Source: Vulcanimicrobiota bacterium (lineage in GTDB: Bacteria; Vulcanimicrobiota; Vulcanimicrobiia; Vulcanimicrobiales; Vulcanimicrobiaceae). Taken from it: DNA of 8,182 nucleotides. Shown in pieces: positions 1 through 6,106 of the stretch. Under the pieces are notes generated by a model, which did not search any database, had not been told where the DNA came from, and saw only the letters and a list, made by a program, of their open reading frames with translations. Location of the stretch: NCBI GenBank assembly GCA_019233165.1, contig JAFAMS010000512.1, positions 1-8,182 of the forward strand. The letters are read 5' to 3'. Made by a program: the position numbers and the translations under genes. Each line of letters opens with the position of its first letter. The stretch's first letter is position 1.

Positions 1-810
1 AGTTCTTCGATCCTTTTTCTCGGCACCGGGGGGGCGCGTTTCGTCGTCGCGCGGCAGATTCGAGCCTCCGGGGGGATGTGGTGGCGTTTCGGCGAGACGC
101 AGATTCACGTCGATCCGGGACCGGGCGCGCTCGTGCGCGCGCTTTCGCACGTCCCGCCCTGCCAGCCGGCGCACCTCGATGCGATCGTGCTTTCCCACAA
201 GCACCTCGATCACGCCGGCGACGTCAACGTGATGATCGAAGCGATGTCGCAAGGCGGCTGGCGGCCGCGCGGGATGGTCCTCGCGCCGCAGGACGCGTTC
301 GAAGGCGAGCCGGTGATCTTCCCGTATTTGCGCCGCTTCATCCCGCGGATCGAATACCTCCGCGAGCACGGCGGGCCGTACGCGATCGGCGAGATCGAGC
401 TGCGCGGCTCGATCCGCCACAAGCACGCCGTCGAAACGTACGGTTTGCACCTGCGCTACCGCAAACCCGACGAGCGCGAACTGCGCGTTTCGTATTTGCC
501 GTGCACGCGCTATTTCGAGGGATTGCTCGAGGACTACGGCTCGCAGCGTCCCGATCTTCTGATCGTCAACGTCCTGCGCTTTCGCGACACGATGGACGTC
601 GACCACATGACCTTCGATCAAGCGAAGGGCGTGATCGCCGCCGTGCGTCCGAGCGTCGCCGTCCTGACGCATTTCGGAACGCGGATGCTCGAGCAAGATC
701 CGCGCAGGCTCGCACGCGAGCTCGAGGACGAGCTTGGCCTGCGCGTCCACGCGGCGCGCGACGGCTGGACGCTCGACGTCGAGACGGAAGTCGCCGCGAT
801 TGCCGGCTGA
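1..810 (+). CDS. MBL-fold metallo-hydrolase, 5' end cut by the window
   Basis: Predicted metal-dependent hydrolase of the metallo-beta-lactamase fold; the substrate cannot be told. The frame is open from base 1, and the residues before the ATG at 76 are clearly part of the protein (LFLGTGG, residues 5-11, then a conserved-looking RASGG), so the gene begins upstream of the window and the ATG at 76 is internal. Visible protein is 269 residues. Motif HKHLDH at residues 66-71 (bases 196-213) is the classic HxHxDH metal site. Further candidate metal ligands are His140 or His142 (RHKH), His202 (DHMT) and His224 (LTHFG). The VDPGPGAL segment before the HxHxDH motif is typical of RNase Z-like or Lactamase_B_2 members rather than true beta-lactamases. 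The end overlaps the next gene by 11 bases, suggesting co-transcription with the two acetyltransferases. Fold assignment is firm; function is open. Confidence 0.88.
   Translation, partial: SSSILFLGTGGARFVVARQIRASGGMWWRFGETQIHVDPGPGALVRALSHVPPCQPAHLDAIVLSHKHLDHAGDVNVMIEAMSQGGWRPRGMVLAPQDAFEGEPVIFPYLRRFIPRIEYLREHGGPYAIGEIELRGSIRHKHAVETYGLHLRYRKPDERELRVSYLPCTRYFEGLLEDYGSQRPDLLIVNVLRFRDTMDVDHMTFDQAKGVIAAVRPSVAVLTHFGTRMLEQDPRRLARELEDELGLRVHAARDGWTLDVETEVAAIAG
786..802 (+). promoter_or_regulatory. Ribosome binding site and TTG start of the first GNAT gene
   Basis: GGAAG at 786-790 lies 9 bases before a TTG at 800-802. The GNAT reading frame has no ATG or GTG near its homologous N-terminus (ELEIRSV), and a TTG farther upstream at 734 would add about 22 Arg/Ser/Thr-rich residues lying deep inside the previous gene. 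The TTG at 800 is therefore the preferred start. Confidence 0.5.
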
Positions 811-1255
811 AGCCGGCGGCGAGCTCGAGATCCGCAGCGTCGCCGCCGGCGACGAGGGACTGCGAGCCTTCTGGCGGGCGACCGAGCGCGAAGCCTTGCA
901 CGCGCTGTGGGACTTTACGGTCGTCTGGCACGAGCAAGCGCACGAGCTCGCCGCGATCGAGCCCAGCTCGCAGCGAATCCTCGGCGCCGCCAAGGCGCGG
1001 ATCGCCGCTTCGCTCGCGCACCTCGAGATGGTCGTCGTCGCCCCCGACGCGCGGCGGCGTGGAGTGGGGCGGGCGCTCCTGGAGCGGCTCGAGGAGATCG
1101 CCAACTACTACAACTGCCACAAAGTGACGGCGCAGGTCCTCGCCGCGGGCAGCGCGCAGGCGTTCTTGGAAGCGTGCGGTTACAAGCTGGAAGCGACCCT
1201 GCCCCAGCACACGTTCAAGCTCGACGTCGCGGTGCTGCGGAAATTCTTGCTGTGA
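800..1255 (+). CDS. GNAT-family N-acetyltransferase (first of a tandem pair)
   Basis: Predicted acetyl-CoA-dependent N-acetyltransferase of about 151 residues, normal for a single GNAT domain. A first beta strand (LEIRSV, residues 9-14) is followed by a long helical stretch. Strand 4 (LEMVVVAP, residues 75-82) leads into the acetyl-CoA pyrophosphate loop RRRGVG (85-90), and the C-terminal FLEACGYKLEATLP (122-135) corresponds to the usual 'FYxxxGF' region, here with FLEACGY. The acceptor cannot be predicted. The TTG start is chosen because it has GGAAG at proper spacing and excludes the low-complexity upstream extension. The gene overlaps the MBL gene by 11 bases and the next acetyltransferase by 4 bases (GTGA), so all three are probably translated from one message. 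Confidence 0.82.
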   Translation: MPAEAGGELEIRSVAAGDEGLRAFWRATEREALHALWDFTVVWHEQAHELAAIEPSSQRILGAAKARIAASLAHLEMVVVAPDARRRGVGRALLERLEEIANYYNCHKVTAQVLAAGSAQAFLEACGYKLEATLPQHTFKLDVAVLRKFLL

Positions 1256-1698
1256 TTCGAGTTCGTTCCGCGCGCGAGACCGATCGCAACGCCATCCTCG
1301 AACTGATCTCGGCGATGGGAGGACACGACGACGTCGCGACGCACGCGGAGCCGTTGACGGTCTTGAAACGCGCGCTCGCCGATCCGTCGACCCGCGTGCT
1401 CGTTGCGGAAAGCGACTCCGAGGTGGTGGGGGTCACGCAAGTCCAGGCGCGCGACGTCGTCGTCAACGACGCGCGCGAAGCGTGGCTGGGGATGCTCTCA
1501 ATCTCTCCCGCTTGGCAGAGGCGCGGCGTCGGCCGGCTCTTGATCGACGCGGCGCGCGCAGAAGCGCTGCAAATGGGTTGCGAGACCCTCGTGCTCGAGT
1601 CGTCGGACTGGCGCGACGGCGCACACGCCTTTTATCGAGCGCTGGGTTTTTCCGAAAAAGCCCCCGCGCGTCGCTTCATCGCGCGCTTACGCGATTAG
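1252..1698 (+). CDS. GNAT-family N-acetyltransferase (second of a tandem pair)
   Basis: Predicted acetyltransferase of 148 residues. The GTG start at 1252-1254 overlaps the previous stop as GTGA, and the protein begins directly with the first strand (IRVRSARETD), which is where GNAT domains normally begin. Other landmarks are VLVAESDSEVVGVTQV (residues 49-64), strand 4 AWLGMLSISPAWQ (77-89), the acetyl-CoA loop QRRGVG (89-94), and AHAFYRALGF (124-133), the standard C-terminal motif. It is a more canonical GNAT than its neighbour; the two share only the fold motifs by eye, so a recent duplication is not evident. The acceptor is unknown. Its TAG stop at 1696-1698 interlocks with the TAA stop of the convergent gene on the other strand, leaving no room for a separate terminator. 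Confidence 0.87.
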   Translation: MIRVRSARETDRNAILELISAMGGHDDVATHAEPLTVLKRALADPSTRVLVAESDSEVVGVTQVQARDVVVNDAREAWLGMLSISPAWQRRGVGRLLIDAARAEALQMGCETLVLESSDWRDGAHAFYRALGFSEKAPARRFIARLRD

Positions 1699-2741
1699 CG
1701 GCGAGTGCGGAACGACGGGACCTGAGGTGGCGGCTGTTGCTGCGGGCCTTGCAGGTGTTGGAGCGGGGCGCGGATTGGCGCCCAGTGCGCCGGTAGCCCT
1801 TGCGCGCGGCGGCCGGTGAGCGAACCGTCGTAGAGATAGACGCGGCCTTGCTGCGTGACGACGTTGACGAGCGGGCCTCCCCCGCCGACGCTTGCGCTCG
1901 CCTCGCCGTTGCGGTCGACGAACTGCGCCGGATGCTCGAAGCTCTGGAAGACCTGTCCGGGCTGTCCTTTGACGGCGATGTTGGCGCCGCCGTTGACGCC
2001 GATTGCGACGTGTCCGTTCACGGTTTCGAACCGCGCGAGCCCCGGTTGGAACGAGCCGTCGTTGTAGAGGATCGAACCGTGGACGCTGCTCACCTCGATC
2101 TGCTTGGCGTTGCAGCGCTGGAAGACCATGTTGTTGAGCGCGGTCCGCGTTCGCAGCCGGTTGAACGTCGAGTCGACGACGAAGACTTGCCCGCGCAGGT
2201 TCTGCACGAACGCGTCGCCGCCGACGTTGCGCAGGTAGAGCGGGCCGCCGCGCTGCTGCGCGATCAGCTGTCCGTGATAGTTCGTGATCGCCGTCGCGCC
2301 GGCGCCGTTGACCGAGAGGACCGCCGTGTCGGCCGGGACCATCACCGACGACGTGCCGGCCGGGACCTGAATCCGGATCGTCTCGCGCGAGCCCGCCGGG
2401 ATCTGGACGGGGAATTCCTCGGCGCCGAGCTGGACCGGCTGCCCGTCGGGCCCCGGGACGGAAGCGGCGGCGACCGGGACCTGATAGCTCCCATCGAAGC
2501 CGGCCGGCCGTGGAATCGGGCGGCGCTCGACGAGCGGGATGTCGCCGGTCCCCGTGTCGACGGCGATTTGCGGGCGTTCCCACGTCCCGATCGTGAGCGG
2601 CTGCGAGTGCTGGATCAGGACGATCGGCTGGCTCGAGGCATCGACGACCGTCGGCTCCGCGCTTGCGGCGCGACCGCTCAGAACGACCACCAACGCGAAA
2701 AGAGCCGCGCCCGCGACCCCTCGCCAGATTCTCGGACCCAC
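1695..2741 (-). CDS. Exported beta-rich protein, DUF4097/putative-adhesin-like
   Basis: Predicted secreted or envelope protein of 348 residues. A GTG at 2739-2741 gives a textbook signal peptide: MGPRIWRG, hydrophobic core GAALFALVVVLSG (residues 11-23), then AASA before a likely cleavage after residue 28. The mature part is polar and strand-rich. Residues about 134-260 show short Gly/Asn turns between strands (LSVNGAGA, NYHGQLIA, NVGGDAFV, NLRGQVFV, SSVHGSIL, TVNGHVAI), the look of DUF4097-type beta-helix proteins; the family call is by pattern only. One Cys (residue 210) and a Pro/Gln-rich tail (331-341) are visible. No enzyme motif is seen. It starts 31 bases after the kinase stop, with no clear Shine-Dalgarno sequence, and is the last gene of the sigma/two-component operon, so it is probably an output of that system. 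FecR-like would be an alternative label. Confidence 0.72.
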   Translation of the reverse strand: MGPRIWRGVAGAALFALVVVLSGRAASAEPTVVDASSQPIVLIQHSQPLTIGTWERPQIAVDTGTGDIPLVERRPIPRPAGFDGSYQVPVAAASVPGPDGQPVQLGAEEFPVQIPAGSRETIRIQVPAGTSSVMVPADTAVLSVNGAGATAITNYHGQLIAQQRGGPLYLRNVGGDAFVQNLRGQVFVVDSTFNRLRTRTALNNMVFQRCNAKQIEVSSVHGSILYNDGSFQPGLARFETVNGHVAIGVNGGANIAVKGQPGQVFQSFEHPAQFVDRNGEASASVGGGGPLVNVVTQQGRVYLYDGSLTGRRAQGLPAHWAPIRAPLQHLQGPQQQPPPQVPSFRTRR

Positions 2742-2772
2742 GCCTAGAGGGTACCGCCCGCGAGGGGAGCGG

Positions 2773-4176
2773 TCATTGGGATTCGATGTGCTCTTCCTTC
2801 GGAAGACGGACCCAGAAGACCGAGCCGCCGGCGGCTCCCCGGGCCGCTCCGACCGTCCCCCCGTGGACCCGCGCGATGCTGCGGACGATCGCAAGGCCCA
2901 GCCCCGTTCCCTCGACCGCGCGCGTTCGCGACTTGTCGGCGCGGTAGAAGCGATCGAAGACTCGCGCGAGCGCCTCGTCGTCGATCCCCACGCCGGTGTC
3001 GGCGACCTCTCCGATCACGGTCACGTCCTCGCTGCGAACGCGAACGAAGACGCCGCCGCGCTCCGTGAACTTGATCGCATTGTCGATTAGGTTGGTGAAG
3101 AGCTGGCGCAAGAGACCGCCCGAGCCGTACACGAACGCGCCCGGAACCGCTTCGATCTCAAGCGCGATCCCTTTTTGATGCGCCTTGTCGCGCAAGAAGT
3201 CGACCGCTTCCCGTGCGACGGCACTCAAATCGACCGGTTCCTTCGGAATCTGTTCGCCGGAATCGGCTTTGGCGAGCAAGAGCATCCCGTTGACCATTGC
3301 CGCCAAGCCCGCGCTCTCGTCGATGATCGCCTTGATGCTGTCGGCGCGGATGCGATCGTCGCGCTCCGCCCAGCGCCGCAGCATCTGCGCGTTGGCGTTG
3401 ATCACGGTGAGCGGCGTCTTGAGCTCGTGCGAAGCGTCCGAGATGAACTGCCGCTCGCGCGCGAACGCGTCTTGCAGGCGGTCGAGCATCCGATCGAACG
3501 CCGCCGCGAGCCTCCCGAGCTCGTCGCTTCGGCTGGTCCAGCGCACGCGGCGGTCGAGCTGCTCGGAGCCGATCTCCTCCATCGCTTCGGTGAGTCGCTC
3601 CACCGGATCGAGGACGAGCGACGCGATTGCGATGGAGGCGAAGACGACGACCACCAGCGCGAAAATCGTCACTACCAGCAAGATGTCGCGCGCGCCGGTG
3701 AGGACTTGCTGCATCGCGTCGAGCCGCTCGCCGACGTGCGCGACGGCTACGACCCGTCCGTTTTCGACCAGAGCTTCGTCGAAGATGAGAATATTGTCCG
3801 CGACGGTCGTTTTCGTCGGCCGCTGCGGTGTGAGCGACGTGTCGGGTGGAAAGAAGTACGAGCCGGTGTTCGTGCTCTTCCCGATCGGCTGACCTTCGGC
3901 GTTGTCGATTTGGACGAGCGTCGTCGGCGACGACCAGGACTCCAGATTGCTCTGGTTCGCGATCACTTCGACGATCGCTTGATCGGAGCCGGCCGGAAAC
4001 AAGCCGAACGGCGCGAGCGTGCGCTGGATTTGCCGCGCGACGACCCGCGCGTGAAGCTCGGCCTGATTGAGCAAGATCGAGCGGAAGGCGATGCTGATCG
4101 CAACCGCGGCGATCGCGATCGCGGCGATGAAGAGCGCCGCGTACGGGAGCGCGATGCGCCAGCGAAGCGAAGTCAG
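2773..4176 (-). CDS. HAMP-containing sensor histidine kinase
   Basis: Membrane sensor kinase, partner of the adjacent OmpR-type regulator. From the preferred start it has 467 residues, usual for the class. Order: TM1 (about 7-31), an extracytoplasmic region of about 130 residues with no domain I recognise, TM2 (165-189), HAMP (186-236), HisKA with the phosphoacceptor His250 in SHELKTPLT, then the ATPase domain: N box NLIDNAIKF (362-370), G1 DTGVGI (393-398), F box FDRFYRA (407-413), G2 GTGLGLAIV (423-431). All catalytic motifs are intact. Start choice: no ATG, GTG or TTG precedes TM1 except a TTG at 4308, which would overlap the regulator gene by 136 bases and add an Arg-rich stretch. A CTG at 4174-4176 overlaps the regulator stop as CTGA and yields (M)TSLRWRIALPYA, the usual N-terminus of such kinases. 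The CTG start is inferred, not proven. Confidence 0.9.
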   Translation of the reverse strand: MTSLRWRIALPYAALFIAAIAIAAVAISIAFRSILLNQAELHARVVARQIQRTLAPFGLFPAGSDQAIVEVIANQSNLESWSSPTTLVQIDNAEGQPIGKSTNTGSYFFPPDTSLTPQRPTKTTVADNILIFDEALVENGRVVAVAHVGERLDAMQQVLTGARDILLVVTIFALVVVVFASIAIASLVLDPVERLTEAMEEIGSEQLDRRVRWTSRSDELGRLAAAFDRMLDRLQDAFARERQFISDASHELKTPLTVINANAQMLRRWAERDDRIRADSIKAIIDESAGLAAMVNGMLLLAKADSGEQIPKEPVDLSAVAREAVDFLRDKAHQKGIALEIEAVPGAFVYGSGGLLRQLFTNLIDNAIKFTERGGVFVRVRSEDVTVIGEVADTGVGIDDEALARVFDRFYRADKSRTRAVEGTGLGLAIVRSIARVHGGTVGAARGAAGGSVFWVRLPKEEHIESQ

Positions 4177-4859
4177 GTTTTTAGGGCGTAGCCCACTCCG
4201 CGCACGGTCTGAATGAGCTTCGGCTCGAAGCCTTCGTCGATCTTCCCACGCAAATAGCGGATGTAGACGTCGATCAGGTTCGAGTCGCCGAGAAAATCGC
4301 TCCCCCAAACGCCGTTGAAGAGCTCGTCGCGGGTGTGCACTTTGTTGCGGTGGATCAGCAAATACTCGAGGAGCGCGTACTCTTTTGCCGTGAGCTGGAT
4401 CGGCCTGCCCGCGCGCGAGACTTCGTGCCGGTCACGATCCATCGTGAGATCGGAGACTTGCAGCACGTTCGAGGCCGGCGCTTTTTCGCGCAACCGCGCG
4501 CGAATCCGCGCAAGCAGCTCGTCGATCGAGAACGGCTTGGTCAGGTAGTCGTCGGCCCCGGTGTCGAGCCCTTGCACGCGGTCCGGGATCCGGTCCTTGG
4601 CGGTCAGCATGATGATCGGAACCTTGCTCTTGGCGCGCACGCGCGTGCACACTTCGAGGCCGTCCATCTTCGGTAGCATCAAATCGAGGATCACGAGATC
4701 CGGCTCCTTGAGCGCCTTCTCGAGGCCGGCCAAGCCGTCGCGCGCGATCTCGACGTCGTAGCCTTCGTGCTCGAGCTCGAGCTGCAGGACGCGCAAGATC
4801 GCGGCGTCGTCTTCGACGACGAGCACCTTGAACTTCCGCTCGGTCGCGACCTCGCTCAC
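4173..4859 (-). CDS. OmpR/PhoB-family response regulator
   Basis: DNA-binding response regulator of 228 residues, phosphorylated by the adjacent kinase (inferred from the 4-base overlap). Receiver domain: acidic pocket Glu16-Asp17-Asp18 in VVEDDAA, phosphoacceptor Asp59 in VILDLMLPKMDG, switch Thr86 in MLTAKD, and conserved Lys108 in LTKPF. C-terminal winged helix about 132-226: LTAKEYALLEYLL, then the recognition region DSNLIDVYIRYLRGKID and the end TVRGVGYALK, all hallmarks of the OmpR family. The GTG start at 4857-4859 overlaps the preceding stop as GTGA and gives the normal short N-terminal arm before KVLVVEDD. A purine-rich GAAGG lies about 9 bases upstream. Its target promoters are not identifiable here. 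Confidence 0.94.
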   Translation of the reverse strand: MSEVATERKFKVLVVEDDAAILRVLQLELEHEGYDVEIARDGLAGLEKALKEPDLVILDLMLPKMDGLEVCTRVRAKSKVPIIMLTAKDRIPDRVQGLDTGADDYLTKPFSIDELLARIRARLREKAPASNVLQVSDLTMDRDRHEVSRAGRPIQLTAKEYALLEYLLIHRNKVHTRDELFNGVWGSDFLGDSNLIDVYIRYLRGKIDEGFEPKLIQTVRGVGYALKT

Positions 4860-5230
4860 GCTTCCAGACCTTCGCCGCGTCCGGGGAACGTGAGCTGCGA
4901 GAACCACACGGCCGCGATGACACCGATCCCGAGCCACATCAGCGCGGAAGGCGAGAGCGCCGAGGCGACGAGCTCCGGCGCGCGCTCTGCGACCCGTTGA
5001 ATCGCCGAGGACGTCGAGGCCCCGCCCGCGAGCGGGCTTCCGGTGATTGCAAGAACGAGCCACGAGGTCAGCGCGAGGGCGAATCCTACGATCCACAATT
5101 CCCACGAATGGAAGACCGGGGCCGGCCGCTGGACGGTGACGGCAAGGATGCGTGCGTGCAAATCCGGCGGCGTCTCCTCCAGCGGGAGTGCCTGCAGTGC
5201 TCGCTCGAGCATTTCGTCGTCGTATCTCAT
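4856..5230 (-). CDS. Probable anti-sigma factor, two-TM membrane protein
   Basis: Small membrane protein of 124 residues encoded directly after the ECF sigma gene with an ATGA overlap (5227-5230), the standard position of a cognate anti-sigma factor. The N-terminal 40 residues are soluble and helical (DEMLERALQALP, then EETPPDLHARIL), a pattern common in the cytoplasmic part of membrane anti-sigma factors. TM1 is about 44-63 and TM2 about 97-114, with a roughly 33-residue loop containing two short helices; a short cytoplasmic tail follows. There is no Cys at all, hence no HxxxCxxC zinc motif, so it is not a ZAS-type anti-sigma. AAGG lies 10 bases before the ATG. The role rests on context and topology; it could also be an accessory protein of the kinase. 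Confidence 0.68.
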   Translation of the reverse strand: MRYDDEMLERALQALPLEETPPDLHARILAVTVQRPAPVFHSWELWIVGFALALTSWLVLAITGSPLAGGASTSSAIQRVAERAPELVASALSPSALMWLGIGVIAAVWFSQLTFPGRGEGLEA

Positions 5231-5853
5231 GCCGTAACTACCTTTTTCAAGTGGGTTGCTCTCAGACCATCCCCGCCTGCTCCGGCCGGGTCTTCGTCCT
5301 CGTCCGATTCATCGTTCAGTCGCTTGCGCAAGAGCTCTTTGGCCCGAAACAGATGCGTTTTCACCGTTCCCATCGGCAGCTCCAACACCGTCGCAATCTC
5401 GTCATACTGCTTCCCTTGGAGGTGGTAGAGCGTGATGACCGCCCGATACTTGTCCGGAAGCGAATCGATCGCGTCGCGAAGGCGGCGTGCTTCGTCGCGC
5501 CGTTCGGCTTCGGCAGCGGGTCCCGGTTGCGGGTCGGCACGCTCGGGAAGCTCTTCCCCGGAAAAACGCGCTCGCTTCGCCAAGCGATCGCAGCACGCGT
5601 GGTATGCGATCGCGAAGATCCACGTCGAAAATTTCGAGCCGGGCTTGAACGTGCGCAGCGCGCGGAACGCTTTGAAAAACGCCTCTTGGGTCGCATCTTT
5701 CGCCTCCTCTCCGTCGCGCATCGTCCGCAGCGCGAGGTTGTAGACGGCGCGCTCGTAGCGCTCGACCAGAACGCCAAAGGCCTCGCCTTCGCCCGCCAGC
5801 GTGCGCGCGATGAGCTCGTGGTCCGAGTTCTGGGCGGAAGCTGCCGCGCTCAT
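5227..5853 (-). CDS. ECF (sigma-70 family, RpoE-like) RNA polymerase sigma factor
   Basis: Extracytoplasmic-function sigma factor of 208 residues that would direct RNA polymerase to envelope-response promoters. Region 2 spans about 24-93 (FGVLVERYERAVYNLALR, then DATQEAFFKAFRAL and FSTWIFAIAYHACCDRLAKR). Region 4 spans about 124-177 (DAIDSLPDKYRAVITLYHL, then YDEIATVLELPMGTVKTHLFRAKELL) and holds the -35-reading helix-turn-helix. A short linker replaces region 3, as in all ECF factors. Beyond region 4 there is an unusual 31-residue tail with an acidic run (DESDEDED, 181-188). The ATG at 5853 is the only plausible start and has no Shine-Dalgarno sequence. A candidate ECF promoter lies just upstream, so autoregulation is likely. 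The stop overlaps the probable anti-sigma start by 4 bases. Confidence 0.93.
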   Translation of the reverse strand: MSAAASAQNSDHELIARTLAGEGEAFGVLVERYERAVYNLALRTMRDGEEAKDATQEAFFKAFRALRTFKPGSKFSTWIFAIAYHACCDRLAKRARFSGEELPERADPQPGPAAEAERRDEARRLRDAIDSLPDKYRAVITLYHLQGKQYDEIATVLELPMGTVKTHLFRAKELLRKRLNDESDEDEDPAGAGGDGLRATHLKKVVTA

Positions 5854-5866
5854 GGTCTGGCCAAGC

Positions 5867-5893
5867 TACGGGGCGTGGCCCTGCGATGTTTCG
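5867..5893 (-). promoter_or_regulatory. Candidate ECF-type promoter of the sigma-factor operon
   Basis: Read on the minus strand: CGAAAC (5893-5888), a 17-base spacer, then CGTA (5870-5867). This matches the general ECF pattern of an AAC-containing -35 and a CGT-containing -10. Transcription would begin about 5-8 bases beyond CGTA, leaving a leader of only about 6-9 bases before the ATG at 5853; this agrees with the absence of a Shine-Dalgarno sequence there. Spacer is one base longer than in the divergent promoter. Confidence 0.5.
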
Positions 5894-5910
5894 TTCGAGT
5901 CTCTGAAACA
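5887..5910. repeat. Inverted repeat TGTTTC-N12-GAAACA between the two divergent promoters
   Basis: TGTTTC at 5887-5892 and GAAACA at 5905-5910 are exact reverse complements separated by 12 bases. Each arm contains the -35 core of one of the two divergent promoter candidates, so the symmetry is most simply the same sigma -35 element used on both strands. A dimeric regulator site is a possible alternative. Confidence 0.5.
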
Positions 5911-5929
5911 AGCGGCCGGATTCCCCGTA
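5904..5929 (+). promoter_or_regulatory. Candidate ECF-type promoter, TGAAAC-N16-CGTA
   Basis: TGAAAC at 5904-5909, exactly 16 bases, then CGTA at 5926-5929. This equals the consensus described for Bacillus subtilis SigW. Transcription would start near 5935-5937, giving a leader of about 23-25 bases that holds the ribosome binding site AAAGGA and the ATG at 5960. The adjacent divergent ECF sigma gene is the obvious candidate for the factor that reads it. Confidence 0.65.
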
Positions 5930-5946
5930 CATGGAGCGTATCGCCG

Positions 5947-5952
5947 AAAGGA
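5947..5952 (+). promoter_or_regulatory. Ribosome binding site of the 45-aa ORF
   Basis: AAAGGA at 5947-5952 lies 7 bases before the ATG at 5960. It is the only clear Shine-Dalgarno sequence before the DUF4097 gene's own ATG at 6107, and it decides the start of the small ORF. Confidence 0.6.
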
Positions 5953-5959
5953 AACCGCA

Positions 5960-6097
5960 ATGAGACTTGCCAGCGTACGTTCCACCTCTCTGATCGATCG
6001 CCGGACCGGACTGCCGCTCGAAGCGCGCCCGACCACCGTCCCGGCTGGATTCTCGAACGGGAGCTCCTGCTTCCCCGGTTGGGGCCCCAAACTCTAA
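5960..6097 (+). CDS. Small ORF of 45 aa, first gene of the divergent operon
   Basis: Unrecognised small protein. ATG at 5960, TAA at 6095-6097. Support: AAAGGA ribosome binding site 7 bases upstream, an ECF-type promoter about 31 bases upstream, and a stop only 9 bases before the ATG of the DUF4097 gene. The peptide has an Arg-rich N-terminal half (five Arg in the first 23 residues), no membrane segment, no signal peptide, and a Gly/Pro/Trp-rich C-terminus with one Cys (GSSCFPGWGPKL). It is in the same frame as the DUF4097 gene, separated only by the TAA and three codons. Because that next gene has no ribosome binding site of its own, the small ORF may serve mainly to deliver ribosomes to it by coupled translation. 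It could also be a real small protein; a non-coding leader is not excluded. Confidence 0.5.
   Translation: MRLASVRSTSLIDRRTGLPLEARPTTVPAGFSNGSSCFPGWGPKL
6079..6090. repeat. Perfect 12-base palindrome at the end of the 45-aa ORF
   Basis: TTGGGGCCCCAA is fully self-complementary and lies inside the last codons of the 45-aa ORF, 16 bases before the next ATG. It lacks a loop, so a stable RNA hairpin is doubtful; in DNA it could be a protein site, or chance in GC-rich sequence. Confidence 0.3.
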
Positions 6098-6106
6098 TCG
6101 AACCCG

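Noticed and set aside
76..78. ATG at 76 as start of the MBL-fold gene
   Set aside because: The residues encoded upstream in the same frame (LFLGTGG and RASGG) are part of the fold's N-terminus, so the true start lies outside the window.
1800..2747. Plus-strand open frame of 315 codons opposite the exported protein gene
   Set aside because: The product is Arg/Asp-rich without motifs, whereas the minus strand gives a signal peptide and ordered beta repeats.
3175..4191. Plus-strand open frame of 338 codons opposite the histidine kinase
   Set aside because: The minus strand carries every kinase motif in order; the plus product is a low-complexity Arg/Asp shadow.
4173..4308. TTG at 4308 as start of the histidine kinase
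   Set aside because: It would add 44 Arg-rich residues encoded entirely within the C-terminal DNA-binding part of the regulator gene. The CTGA junction gives the expected N-terminus.
5858..5880. Short inverted repeat GGCCA/TGGCC upstream of the sigma gene
   Set aside because: Only 5 base pairs with a 12-base loop in GC-rich DNA; it overlaps the promoter candidate and is probably chance.
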